A DNA stretch of 64,000 bases from Azospirillum sp. OGB3 (GTDB lineage Bacteria; Pseudomonadota; Alphaproteobacteria; Azospirillales; Azospirillaceae). The notes beneath the pieces were generated by a model that saw nothing but the letters and a program-made list of their open reading frames with translations, was not told the origin of the DNA and searched no databases. This document shows positions 43,911-52,814 of the stretch, piece by piece (position 1 is the stretch's first letter; the number at the start of each line of letters is the position of its first letter). Position numbers and translations under genes: made by a program. Location: assembly GCF_014192915.1 (NCBI RefSeq), contig NZ_JACHYN010000002.1, positions 310,001-374,000 of the forward strand, given 5' to 3'.

Positions 43911-44855
43911 GTGTCTGAAACGTCCGAACTCCGATCCGATCCGAACGGTGGCCCGGCCGTTGCAGCGCCACGGCGTCTTCTGGTGATCCACAATCCGGTG
44001 GCCGGCGCCCGCCGGGCCCGCCGTCTGGGCGCCGTGCTGGAGCGGTTGGAACAACGCCATGGGGTCGCGGTGACGCTCCGGGCCACCGGCGGGCGGGGCG
44101 ACGCGGAGGCGATGGCCCGCGCGGTGGCGCCTGGCGCCTTCGATGCGGTGGTCGCCGCGGGCGGCGACGGCACCATCAACGAGGTGGTCAACGGGCTGGG
44201 CGCGCGCGGCGACGGGGGTGCGGCGATCCCCTTGGGCATCGTGCCGCTTGGCACCGCCAACGTGCTGGCCCATGAGCTGGGCCTGCCCCTGGACGCGGAG
44301 GGCACGGCGCGGGTGCTGGCGGAGGGGCGGTCTCTGCCGGTGCATCTGGGTGTGGCGAATGGCCGCGCCTTCGCCATGATGGCCGGCGCCGGCTTGGACG
44401 CCCGCGTGGTCGAGCGGGTGGACCCGCGGCTGAAGCGGCTGATCGGCAAGGGCGCCTACGCGGTGGAAACGTTGGCGCGGATCGCCGCGGGCGGCGGCGG
44501 ACCCTACCGCGTGGCGGTGGACGGCGCGGAACCGGTGGAGGTCGCCTCCGTGATCGTCGCCAAGGGGCACTTCTACGGGGGACGCTTCGTCTGCGCGCCC
44601 GACGCCCGGCTGGCCGACCCGTGGCTGCATGTCTGCCTGTTTCCGCGGTCGGGGCGGGGCAACGCCCTGCGCTATCTCTGGGGCGTCACCGCCGGACGGC
44701 TGCCGCGCTTTCCCGATTACCGCATCCTGCCGGCCCGCCGGGTGATCGTCGACGGGCCGGCGGGGGAGCCCGTGCAGGGCGACGGAGACGTGATCGCCCG
44801 CCTGCCGGTGGAAATCGCGCTGGCTCCCTGGGTCTTGCCGGTGCTGGTGCGCTGA
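43911..44855 (+). CDS. Diacylglycerol kinase-family lipid kinase
   Basis: 314 residues. The DAGK catalytic domain is clear: VIHNPVAGARRARRLGAVL at the N-terminus, AAGGDGTINEVVNGLG (about 84-99) and GIVPLGTANVLAHELGLPL. It phosphorylates diacylglycerol or a related lipid to phosphatidic acid, or belongs to the YegS-type lipid kinases. A GTG start (43911) is chosen; an in-frame TTG at 43878 would be longer. It is divergent from the PlcP-like/glycosyltransferase pair, which would make or use diacylglycerol. Confidence 0.88.
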   Translation: MSETSELRSDPNGGPAVAAPRRLLVIHNPVAGARRARRLGAVLERLEQRHGVAVTLRATGGRGDAEAMARAVAPGAFDAVVAAGGDGTINEVVNGLGARGDGGAAIPLGIVPLGTANVLAHELGLPLDAEGTARVLAEGRSLPVHLGVANGRAFAMMAGAGLDARVVERVDPRLKRLIGKGAYAVETLARIAAGGGGPYRVAVDGAEPVEVASVIVAKGHFYGGRFVCAPDARLADPWLHVCLFPRSGRGNALRYLWGVTAGRLPRFPDYRILPARRVIVDGPAGEPVQGDGDVIARLPVEIALAPWVLPVLVR

Positions 44856-44902
44856 ATGGTGTTTTAAGAGTCCGTTAAGGTGTCTCTTGGGAAAATTACT
44901 TG

Positions 44903-44927
44903 GGAACATTCAATAATTACTTCGGTC
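44903..44927 (+). promoter_or_regulatory. Weak EcfG-like promoter before the unknown 536-residue gene
   Basis: GGAAC (44903-44907), 16 bases, GGTC (44924-44927): two mismatches from consensus GGAAC-N16-CGTT. It sits in an AT-rich gap 50 bases before the gene. Confidence 0.3.
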
Positions 44928-44976
44928 TCTAAGGATTAAGGCCGGGCAGGCCAGGCGGGACCGCAAGGGGGAAGTC

Positions 44977-46587
44977 ATGTCCACGTCGATCAACGCCCTG
45001 TTTTCGGCCACCACGGCCAGCGCCACCGCGACCGCCACCAAATTCAAGCCCGCCGGCTCCGCCGCCGAGGCGGAGGGGACCTGGAAGTCGGCCTCCGACG
45101 CCGGGTCCTCCGCGGGTTCCGCGGCCCTGGCCGCTTTGAAGGGTGAGGACAGCGTGGAACTCAGCGGGCTGGCCAAGTCCCTGACCGGCGTGGCGGGCAA
45201 GGTCTTCGCGTCCATCGGCTCCAAGGGCCGCGCGATGCTGGAGGACTTCGTCAAGTCCGGCAAAATGACCGAGAAGGACGTGGCGCTGGGGCTGCGTCAA
45301 ATGGCGACCAACGCCGTGAAGGAACGCTATGTGAACGAGCGGCCCCAGGACGAGGAGGACAAGGCCTGGGCGGAGAAGTCCGCCTTGGCCAGCAACGCCT
45401 TCAAGGCCAAGACGGAGCGCATGGACAAGGCCATGTCGGCCTTCAACGAGGTGCGGACCGCGGCCTACACGGCCTTTGAAAAGGACCAGGACGCCGCGGC
45501 GTTCCAGGCGGCGATGGCTCCGGCCAATGACCGCTTCAAGGCGGAGACGGCGGACATCGAGCGGGAGTTGCAGGAAGCCATCGGCGGCGATCTCTTGAAA
45601 GTCGATGGCAAGGCCTTTGTGAACATGCGGGACAAGGGAGAGGAGGAGTTCGAAAAGCTCGATTTCGCTGGCGAAGTGGAAGGTGGCGAGGGCGGGCTGC
45701 TGGGGCCGGACAATGAGAAGGGAAAGGCCGCCGCCAAGCTCATGTATGACCTGGGTTTCAAGGCAACGCTCTACGCCAATGGCCTCGCGGAGTACGCCGC
45801 GGACGTGAACATTCCCGGCGTCGGGCGTGGCAAGGTCGACAAGAATCAACCCCTTCCTGAGGAGTATGAGCCATCCGCCAAGGCAGAGGCGGAGGCCGCC
45901 GGTCTGCCGCCGCCACCCACCACGGTGCTGACCACCGGCCAGACCCCGGGGCTGCAGGGCTTCGCGAAGGTCATCCAGGACGCCCGCGACTCGCTGGACG
46001 CCACCTACACGGCCATGGCGAAGGAAGGGAAGGGGGTGAACTACGCCGACCCGACCGGAAAGGACGTGGAACGGCTGTTCGGCGGCTTTGAGCGGCGCAG
46101 CCTCTACGCCATCGCCAGCAACAAGGACGGAACCTTCTCCAAGAACGAGCAGGAGGCGGCGCAGTCCATGATGGCCCGCCAGCAGAAGCAGGCGATGGAC
46201 GGTGCCGACCCCCTCGGCACCGACAAGGCCGCCGCCTACCGCGCCGGGGTGAAGTTCCTCGACGAGGCCAGCCAGGAGGAGAAGCAGTCCGTCAACTGGT
46301 CGGTCCAGCGCGCCGCGCTGCAGTTCAGCTACGAGAAGACGACGAAGGAAACCGGCGCGGCGATGGAGCGCCTGGGCAACGGCGGCGCGCTCGCCTCCGT
46401 GCTGAAGGACGCGCTGGAGGCCCAGGACGCGAAGGCCGCCGACGTGATGAAAAGCGTCGGTGGGAAGACGATGGGCGGGGAGGGCACGGGCTATGTGTCC
46501 GACCTGAAGAGCCTGTCGCTGTTCCGCGACTTCCTGCCCAACCTGTCGGTGCGCAGCGCCGGCGGTCCGATGAGCGTGACGGTCTGA
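44977..46587 (+). CDS. 536-residue protein of unknown function
   Basis: Not recognised. No signal peptide or membrane segment is seen. The N-terminus is Ser/Thr/Ala-rich and likely disordered (about 1-55), then VELSGLAKSLTGVAGKVF (57-74), reminiscent of SGLA motifs in flagellar regulators such as FlgM but not a match. The middle is helical and acidic with Lys/Glu-rich coiled-coil-like runs (about 90-230). A loop ASNKDGTFSKNE (about 388-399) looks like a degenerate EF-hand. Codon use matches the chromosome. An AT-rich promoter region precedes it, and nothing else is in the unit. Confidence 0.7.
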   Translation: MSTSINALFSATTASATATATKFKPAGSAAEAEGTWKSASDAGSSAGSAALAALKGEDSVELSGLAKSLTGVAGKVFASIGSKGRAMLEDFVKSGKMTEKDVALGLRQMATNAVKERYVNERPQDEEDKAWAEKSALASNAFKAKTERMDKAMSAFNEVRTAAYTAFEKDQDAAAFQAAMAPANDRFKAETADIERELQEAIGGDLLKVDGKAFVNMRDKGEEEFEKLDFAGEVEGGEGGLLGPDNEKGKAAAKLMYDLGFKATLYANGLAEYAADVNIPGVGRGKVDKNQPLPEEYEPSAKAEAEAAGLPPPPTTVLTTGQTPGLQGFAKVIQDARDSLDATYTAMAKEGKGVNYADPTGKDVERLFGGFERRSLYAIASNKDGTFSKNEQEAAQSMMARQQKQAMDGADPLGTDKAAAYRAGVKFLDEASQEEKQSVNWSVQRAALQFSYEKTTKETGAAMERLGNGGALASVLKDALEAQDAKAADVMKSVGGKTMGGEGTGYVSDLKSLSLFRDFLPNLSVRSAGGPMSVTV

Positions 46588-46700
46588 TATCCCGCTCTTG
46601 CCACAGGCCGACGGCGACGCCAGCGGCTAATCCGATAGGGGTAGAGCCGCGGGCGGGATACGCTTGCGGCTCACCGTCGGCCGGCAAGGGAATGCGGATC

Positions 46701-47138
46701 ATGAATGGAAATGGGATGCGGCTCCGGAGCGGGCGCGCCGCGCTGGCGCTTCTGGCGATGCTGTCCGTTGCAAGCCCGGCGCTGGCGGACAAGCCCGATT
46801 GGGCGGGGGGCCCCGGTGGAGGGCACGGCAAGGCGCAGGGCGAGTCGCCGCGCGGTTCCCGTGGCGCGGTGTCGCGCGGCGAGGCGACGATCATCCGCGA
46901 CTATTTCGTCGCCCATCCGGTCGGAACGACGGCCCTGCCGCCGGGGATCGCCAAGAAGCTGGCGCGCGGTCAGCCGCTGCCGCCGGGCATCGCCAAGAAA
47001 ATGGCGCCGGTCGAGCTGCGCCAGCGGGTGCCGGTGTGCATGAACGGTTGGGAATGCATCCTGGCCGGCGCGGACATGCTGATCCTCGACGCGGTTCACG
47101 GCACCATCGCCGACATCGTCCGCGGCGTGGTCCGCTGA
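46701..47138 (+). CDS. CigR-like exported protein
   Basis: 145 residues with a signal peptide (about 1-30, AALALLAMLSVASPALA). The mature Gly-rich stretch is followed by the repeat LPPGIAKKLARGQPLPPGIA, which is characteristic of the CigR/RcnB-related periplasmic family. A hydrophobic C-terminus (ILAGADMLILDAVHGTIADI) is predicted to associate with the membrane. The homologue in Salmonella is an anti-virulence factor; the role here is unknown. ATG 46701 has the better-spaced AAGGG. Confidence 0.75.
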   Translation: MNGNGMRLRSGRAALALLAMLSVASPALADKPDWAGGPGGGHGKAQGESPRGSRGAVSRGEATIIRDYFVAHPVGTTALPPGIAKKLARGQPLPPGIAKKMAPVELRQRVPVCMNGWECILAGADMLILDAVHGTIADIVRGVVR

Positions 47139-47146
47139 CACGAGGA

Positions 47147-47168
47147 GGAGGCGCCGAAAGGCGCCTCC
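47147..47168. terminator. Bidirectional hairpin between CigR-like and pmbA genes
   Basis: GGAGGCGCC-GAAA-GGCGCCTCC, a perfect 9-base stem with a stable GAAA tetraloop, 8 bases after one stop and 8 before the other convergent stop. No T-run. Confidence 0.65.
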
Positions 47169-47176
47169 CGTTGCGT

Positions 47177-48532
47177 TCACAGGCCGGCGATCGTCAGACC
47201 GTCGATGCGGATGGTCGGGGCGTCCATGCCGAAGCGCAGTTCCAGGTCGCTGGCCGGCTCCATGTTCAGGAACATCTCCTTCAGGTTGCCGGCGATGGTG
47301 AGCTCGGTGACCGGGTAGGCGATCTGGCCGTTCTCGATCCAGTAGCCGGCCGCACCCCGGCTGTAATCGCCGGTCACCCCGTTGACGCCCGTTCCCATCA
47401 GCTCCGTCACGTAGAAGCCGTTGGGGATCTCGGCCAGCAGCTCGTCGCGGCTCTTGGCGCCCGGGGCCATGTAGACGTTGGCCGGGGCCGGGCCCGGCGG
47501 GCCGGAGGTGCCGCGCGCCGCGTGGCCGGTCGTCGACAGGCCGAGCTGGCGGGCCGAGCGCAGGTCGAGCAGCCACGTGGTCAGGTGCCCGTCCTCGATC
47601 AGGTTGCGGCGGGTGGTGGCGATGCCCTCCGCGTCGAAGGGGCGGGAGCGCAAGCCGCGCTTCACATGCGGATCGTCCACGATGGTGATGCCAGCGGCGA
47701 AGATCCGCTGGCCCATCTTGTCCTTGAGGAAGCTGGTGCCCCGCGCGATGCTCGGCCCGCTGATCGAGCCGGTCAGGTGGCCCAGCAGTCCGCGGGAGAC
47801 GCGCGGGTCGAACACCACCGGCACCTTGCAGCTCTTCACCCGGCGCGGGTTCAGGCGGCGGATGGCCCGTTCGCCGGCCTCGCGCCCGATCGACGCCGGA
47901 TCGCGCAGGTCGGAACCGTAGACCTTGCTGTCGTAATCATAGTCGCGCTCCATCCCCGTGCCCGTCCCGGCGAGCACCGAGGCCGAGAGGGACTGCCGCG
48001 ACACCCCGTAACTGCCGGTGAAGCCGTTGGACGCGGCGATGGCGATGGTGGAGCGGCTCCACCCGGCGTCGGCGCCTTCGGAGTTGGTGACGCCCTCGAC
48101 CGCCAGCGCGGCCTCCTCGGCGATGCGGGCGCGTTCGATCAGCAGCTCCGCCGACGGCTCCGACGGGTCGCACACGTCGAGGTCGGGCAGCGTGGTGTAG
48201 ATCTGCTCCGGGTCGGCGAGGCCGCAGAAGGGATCCTCCGGCACCACGCGGGCCATGGCGACGGCGCGCTCCACCAGCTCGTCCAGCGCCTTGGCGCTGC
48301 GGTCGGTGGAGGAGACGATGGCCTGCCGCTTGCCGATGAAGACGCGCAGGCCCAAATCGCCCGACTCGGACCGCTCCAGCTTCTCCGTCTTGCCGAAACG
48401 CTGGCTCAGCGACAGGGACGCGCTGTCGAACAGCACGGCGTCGGCGGCATCGGCCCCGGCACCCTTCGCCTTGCGGATCAGATCGTCCAGCAGGGTCAGC
48501 ACGTCGGGTTGCGAGGTGGTCGAAACGGGCAT
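47177..48532 (-). CDS. pmbA: PmbA/TldD-family metalloprotease
   Basis: 451 residues, the usual PmbA length. Features: an N-terminal domain with DSASLSLSQRFGKTEKLERSE spread over 38-58, FDPRVSRGLLGHLTGSISGPS in the centre and a C-terminal GTGVNGVTGDYSRGAAGYWIENG. PmbA pairs with TldD (not in this window) to process peptides such as microcins and to affect folded-protein quality control. TldD carries the metal site; PmbA lacks HExxH, as here. GGAG lies upstream of ATG 48532. Confidence 0.93.
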   Translation of the reverse strand: MPVSTTSQPDVLTLLDDLIRKAKGAGADAADAVLFDSASLSLSQRFGKTEKLERSESGDLGLRVFIGKRQAIVSSTDRSAKALDELVERAVAMARVVPEDPFCGLADPEQIYTTLPDLDVCDPSEPSAELLIERARIAEEAALAVEGVTNSEGADAGWSRSTIAIAASNGFTGSYGVSRQSLSASVLAGTGTGMERDYDYDSKVYGSDLRDPASIGREAGERAIRRLNPRRVKSCKVPVVFDPRVSRGLLGHLTGSISGPSIARGTSFLKDKMGQRIFAAGITIVDDPHVKRGLRSRPFDAEGIATTRRNLIEDGHLTTWLLDLRSARQLGLSTTGHAARGTSGPPGPAPANVYMAPGAKSRDELLAEIPNGFYVTELMGTGVNGVTGDYSRGAAGYWIENGQIAYPVTELTIAGNLKEMFLNMEPASDLELRFGMDAPTIRIDGLTIAGL

Positions 48533-48693
48533 TACGGTCTCCGCTAGGTCTCCGGCTTGTCTAGCAAATGGGAGCGCGGAGAAGAAGAGGAAGGGGCATA
48601 TCGCCTCAGGTCGGGCGCGGTTTGGACGCAAACGCGGCGGCGCGCGGGGGCTGGTGCCCTCCCGCGCGCCGCGCGCCGGTTCTTGTTTCGAGG

Positions 48694-49143
48694 TCAGGCC
48701 AGCCGGCTCTGAAGGGTGTCGCGGCCGGCAATCGGCAGCTTCAGGGCGAAGGCGCCGTCGCCGAGCAGGGCCTGCACGCCGAGCAGAACCGTCCAGAACA
48801 CCGGGAACTCCCAGCCGCCGCCCTGGGCCGAGAAGACCCAGCCGTTGCCGGTGTGCTGGAGCGTTGCGCCGATCAGGATCGGCAGCAGGGCCAGCGAAAT
48901 CCAACGGGTGAAGACGCCGGCCACCAGCAGCAGGCCGCCGCCGATCTCGCCGAGGATGACCAGATAGGCGAAGAGGCCGGGGTAGCCCAGGCTCTCGAAG
49001 TAGCCGACCGTGCCGGCGATGCCGAAGGTGAAGACCTTCAGGATCAGGCCGTGGGCGATGAACAGAAGGCCCAGGCTGACGCGCAGCAGGAAGGCGGCGT
49101 AGGGGGCGGTGCGGTTGTCGATGGCGGCGGTGTCGGCGTTCAT
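48694..49143 (-). CDS. DoxX-family membrane protein
   Basis: 149 residues, four predicted membrane helices; the family start RVSLGLLFIAHGLILKVFTF is at about 21-40. DoxX-type proteins (DoxD/SURF-4 superfamily) are linked to oxidative-stress or thiosulfate-related functions; the role here is unknown. AGGAG is well placed before ATG 49143. A LysR-like palindrome lies upstream. Confidence 0.87.
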   Translation of the reverse strand: MNADTAAIDNRTAPYAAFLLRVSLGLLFIAHGLILKVFTFGIAGTVGYFESLGYPGLFAYLVILGEIGGGLLLVAGVFTRWISLALLPILIGATLQHTGNGWVFSAQGGGWEFPVFWTVLLGVQALLGDGAFALKLPIAGRDTLQSRLA

Positions 49144-49226
49144 GGCGTGGTCTCCTGGTCTCTGCGTGTGCCCCGCGTCGGGGCCGTTGTCGTCTGAGGC
49201 CAAGAATAGCGGTGTCCGCGGTCGGG

Positions 49227-49243
49227 ATAATCAGCTTAATTAT
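49227..49243. promoter_or_regulatory. Palindromic operator-like site upstream of doxX
   Basis: ATAAT-CAGCTTA-ATTAT, a perfect inverted repeat with a 7-base spacer in a short AT-rich gap. It is 84 bases upstream of the DoxX start and 32 before the convergent end of the DUF3616 gene. No regulator gene is adjacent. Confidence 0.5.
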
Positions 49244-49274
49244 GCACTGATTGTTGCCCATAGCAGGACAGCCG

Positions 49275-50387
49275 CTACGCCCGGAAGGCGTTGGCCGGAT
49301 CGTAGCGGGAGGGCAGGGCGAACAGGTCCGCGGTGGTCCCGGCGCCGTGAAGGCGCGCTTTGGATGGGCTGTCATAGACCACCAGAACGGCGGGCGGGGC
49401 GCCGTCGCGGCGGACGCAGGCGATGCCCTCCGCGTGGTCGTCGCCCTTGCCGTGAGGCAGGCTCAGCAGGGGAACCAGCCGGTCGCGCGGGATGACGGTC
49501 TCGTGGGTGACGGACAGGGCGTCGGTCCAGCGCCACAGGGCGACGGGACCGTCCAGGTCCATGGTCGGCCCGGCCAGGATGACCAGATCCTCGCCGTCGA
49601 AGGTCAGTTCGCGGATGCCCAGACCGTTCAGGTCGACGAAATGCTTGCGGACCTTCTCGCCGTTTGGCCCGATGGGGCGCAGCCGCAGGCGCTCCTCGAC
49701 CTCAGAGTGGTCCTCCACCGCCAGTTCGAGGATGCAGGCCCAGCCGCGCAGCACCGGGCCGCGCAGCCCCAGCCAGACCCGGTCGCCGTGGGCGGCCAGC
49801 CCTTCCACATCGAAGCCGTTCTCCTTGGCGGGAATCGCGACGAAGCGGGCCAGATGCTCGTCCTCCGCCAGCGCCTTGGTCAGCGCGTTGCCGCCCTTGC
49901 GGAACTTCAGGCAACCGGCGGCGCGCTTGCCGTCGCGGCGGACTGGGGTGAGGCGCCCGTCCGCCTCGGTGACCAGCGGGATGCGGCCGAGCAGGAAGCG
50001 GTTGGGGTCGCAGCGCACCTCGGTCAGCCGCTCCAGCGCCGCCTCGGTGCCGTTCTCCTCCCGCTCCGGCTTCTTGCGGGCCAGCGCGTGGGAGCCGGTG
50101 ACCCACAGCCAGCCGCCGGCGATGGCCATGCCCTCGATGTCCGCCTCGTCCTCTCCCGGGGTCGTCGCCGGCAGGGCGAAGAACTCCGACAGGGAAAAGT
50201 CGGCGTCCTGGCGGTAGAGGGTTCCACCCTCCTCGGCCATCATGCGGACAACCCGCGCACCCTCGTCCGACGCCACGAACAGGTTGTCTCCCGCCCGCTC
50301 CGCCACCGACAGGTCTCCGGCGGTCTCGCCGCCGTCGCGGAAGATCAGGCGGATGGTGGCGAGGGGGCTGGCGATGTCACTGGGCAT
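49275..50387 (-). CDS. DUF3616 beta-propeller-like protein
   Basis: 370 residues, soluble. Features fit DUF3616: LSVAERAGDNLFVASDEGAR, EADIEGMAIAGGWLWVTGSH, DVEGLAAHGDRVWLGLRGPV and DDHAEGIACVRR. The repeated blade-like strands suggest a propeller of the SdiA-regulated/YncE kind. Function is unknown. It is transcribed with ubiD upstream (41-base gap). Confidence 0.8.
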   Translation of the reverse strand: MPSDIASPLATIRLIFRDGGETAGDLSVAERAGDNLFVASDEGARVVRMMAEEGGTLYRQDADFSLSEFFALPATTPGEDEADIEGMAIAGGWLWVTGSHALARKKPEREENGTEAALERLTEVRCDPNRFLLGRIPLVTEADGRLTPVRRDGKRAAGCLKFRKGGNALTKALAEDEHLARFVAIPAKENGFDVEGLAAHGDRVWLGLRGPVLRGWACILELAVEDHSEVEERLRLRPIGPNGEKVRKHFVDLNGLGIRELTFDGEDLVILAGPTMDLDGPVALWRWTDALSVTHETVIPRDRLVPLLSLPHGKGDDHAEGIACVRRDGAPPAVLVVYDSPSKARLHGAGTTADLFALPSRYDPANAFRA

Positions 50388-50428
50388 GGCGGGGCTTCCC
50401 TGGAGGGTGCGGACCGTCCCTTAACGCC

Positions 50429-51940
50429 TCATTTCCAGATCGGGGTCCCGCTGCCCGGAAGACCGTAGGACGCCCATTTGCGCGACACCTCGTCGACCAC
50501 GTCCTGGTCCATGCGGATTTTCTGGCCCCATTCGCGCTTGGTCTCCGGCGGCCACTTGTTGGTGGCGTCCAGCCCGACCTTGCCGCCCAGGCCCGACTCG
50601 GGGCTGGCGAAGTCCAGATAGTCGATGGGGGTGCCCTCGATCACCGTGATGTCGCGGGCCGGGTCCATGCGGGTGCTCATCGCCCACATCACGTCCTTCC
50701 AGTTCCGCGCGTCGATGTCGTCGTCCACGACGATCACCCATTTCGTGTACATGAACTGGCGCAGGAAGGACCAGACGCCCATCATCACGCGCTTGGCGTG
50801 GCCGGGATAGGCCTTCTTCATGCTGACCACGGCGATCCGGTAGGAGCAGCCTTCCGGCGGCAGCCAGAAATCCACGATCTCCGGGAACTGCTGGGTCAGC
50901 AGTGGGATGAAGACCTCGTTCAGCGCCTCGCCCAGCACCGACGGCTCGTCGGGCGGGCGGCCGGTGAAGGTGGACAGGTAGATCGGGTTGCGCCGCATGG
51001 TCATCGCCGTGACGGTGAAGACCGGGAAGGGCTCGACCGAGTTGTAATAGCCGGTATGGTCGCCGTAGGGCCCCTCGTCGGCGTACTCGTCCAGGCTGAC
51101 ATGGCCTTCCAGGATGATCTCGGCCTGGGCGGGCACCTTCAGCGGCACCGTCTTGCAGTCCACCAGCTCCACCTTCTTGCCGCGCAGCAGCCCGGCGAAC
51201 TGGTATTCCGACAGCGTGTCCGGCACCGGCGTGACGGCGGCCAGGATGGTGCCGGGATCGGCGCCCAGCACCACCGCGCAGGGCAGCGGCTCGCGCTTTC
51301 CGCTCGCCTGCCAGCGGTGATGGTGCTGCGCGCCGCCGCGGTGCTTCAGCCAGCGCATGATCGTCTTGTTCTTCCCCAGCACCTGCATCCGGTAGATGCC
51401 GAGGTTGAAATCATCCTCGCGCTTGGCCGTGGGCCCCTTGGTGACGACCAGCGGCCAGGTGATCAGCGGCGCCGGCTCGCCCGGCCAGCAGCTCTGCACC
51501 GGCAGGCGGCCGAGGTCGATCTGGTCGCCGGTCAGCACCACCTCCTGGCAGGGGGCCGAGCCGACGGTCTTCGGCTTCATCGACAGCACGGTCTTGGCGA
51601 GCGGGATCAGCTCCATCGCCTCGCGGAAGCCGCCCGGCGGCTCCGGCTGCTTCAGGAAGGCCAGCGTCTCGCCGACGCCGCGCAGCTCGTGCGGCTCGCG
51701 GTCCATGCCCCAGGCGACGCGCTCCACCGTGCCGAACAGGTTGACCAGCACCGGCATCTCCGAGCGGGTGCCGTCGGCCTTGATGACGTTCTCGAACAGC
51801 ACGGCCGGGCCGCCTTCGGCGAGCAGGCGGGTCTGGATCTCGGTCATCTCCAGCGCCGTGGACACCGGCTCCCGGACCACCACCAGCCGCCCGGCCTTCT
51901 CCAGCCGGTCGATGAAGTCGCGCAACGAGGTGTAGGGCAT
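50429..51940 (-). CDS. ubiD: UbiD-type 3-octaprenyl-4-hydroxybenzoate decarboxylase
   Basis: 503 residues. It decarboxylates 3-polyprenyl-4-hydroxybenzoate in ubiquinone synthesis using prenylated FMN made by UbiX (not seen here). Motifs: [48 protein letters not shown] (active-site Glu) and [16 protein letters not shown]. It is in the same region as ubiA at 54480. Length is normal. Confidence 0.95.
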   Translation of the reverse strand: MPYTSLRDFIDRLEKAGRLVVVREPVSTALEMTEIQTRLLAEGGPAVLFENVIKADGTRSEMPVLVNLFGTVERVAWGMDREPHELRGVGETLAFLKQPEPPGGFREAMELIPLAKTVLSMKPKTVGSAPCQEVVLTGDQIDLGRLPVQSCWPGEPAPLITWPLVVTKGPTAKREDDFNLGIYRMQVLGKNKTIMRWLKHRGGAQHHHRWQASGKREPLPCAVVLGADPGTILAAVTPVPDTLSEYQFAGLLRGKKVELVDCKTVPLKVPAQAEIILEGHVSLDEYADEGPYGDHTGYYNSVEPFPVFTVTAMTMRRNPIYLSTFTGRPPDEPSVLGEALNEVFIPLLTQQFPEIVDFWLPPEGCSYRIAVVSMKKAYPGHAKRVMMGVWSFLRQFMYTKWVIVVDDDIDARNWKDVMWAMSTRMDPARDITVIEGTPIDYLDFASPESGLGGKVGLDATNKWPPETKREWGQKIRMDQDVVDEVSRKWASYGLPGSGTPIWK

Positions 51941-52034
51941 GGTCGAGGGTCCGTTCGGATGCGATGGGGTCGGATCGGGAGAGGGCGCCTAGCATCGGCC
52001 TGGAGGGCGCCGCGTCAAGGGGTGAGGTGCCGCC

Positions 52035-52811
52035 TCACGCGGGTTCCTTCACGCTGCGCAGAGCGCGGCGGACGATGCGGCGGGTGGCCTCTGGGGCGGG
52101 GCTGTCCGTTTCCCAGCGGGCGCACAGCGCCTGCACCCAGCCGGGCTGGCTCTTCGCCGCGTCGTTCAGCCAGTTGGCGACCGAATCCTGGACATAGCGC
52201 GCGCCGTCCGCCCGCAGCGGGTCGAGGACCGGCAGGCCGCGCGCCGGGTCGCTTTTCAGAACCCCGATGTGGCCGCACCAGACGCCGCGGGGCCGGGTGG
52301 CCTCGCTGGCGAAACGGCGCAGCCGCTCCGACGGTTCGGCGGTCCATGGCGTGAGGAGAGCCAGCGACTCGTCGATGGCGGCGGCGATGTGGGGGCGCAG
52401 GGCCAGCCACGCCCATTCGCGCACGCCGAAATGCGGGTCGTCGGCCAGCGGGCGGACACGCTCCAGCCGCTCCGCCAGGGTCAGGCCGGGGGCCGCCGCC
52501 AGCGCGTAGCAGGCCCAGCCGCGCACCGTGTCGGAGGGGTGGGCGGCCAACCGCTCCACGGCGCCCGGGCCAAGGCGATCAATGGCCGCGCTCCCCGCCG
52601 CCGCCATGCGCCGGGTCACGCCCTCCTGCGGGTCGAAAACGACGGCGCCCGCCGCTTCCGGAACCGCGGCGGCCAGAAGGGCGGCGAAGTCGATGGCCAG
52701 CGACTCGGCCAGCGTGGCGGTCTCGCGCCGGCCGGCGTTCAGGTCGGCGAGCACCTCCGGCGGGATGTCGGCCATCCGGGTAGCGCCCTTGCGCGGGGCG
52801 GTCGCGGTCAT
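52035..52811 (-). CDS. DNA alkylation repair (AlkD-like) HEAT-repeat protein
   Basis: 258 residues with AlkD/HEAT-type repeats (ERLAAHPSDTVRGWACYALA, DPHFGVREWAWLALRP, DSVANWLNDAAKSQP). Members excise or bind alkylated bases. The catalytic Asp of AlkD is not certain in this sequence, so a binding role is possible. It lies 3 bases after the methyltransferase stop and is probably cotranscribed with it. Confidence 0.78.
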   Translation of the reverse strand: MTATAPRKGATRMADIPPEVLADLNAGRRETATLAESLAIDFAALLAAAVPEAAGAVVFDPQEGVTRRMAAAGSAAIDRLGPGAVERLAAHPSDTVRGWACYALAAAPGLTLAERLERVRPLADDPHFGVREWAWLALRPHIAAAIDESLALLTPWTAEPSERLRRFASEATRPRGVWCGHIGVLKSDPARGLPVLDPLRADGARYVQDSVANWLNDAAKSQPGWVQALCARWETDSPAPEATRRIVRRALRSVKEPA

Positions 52812-52814
52812 GGC

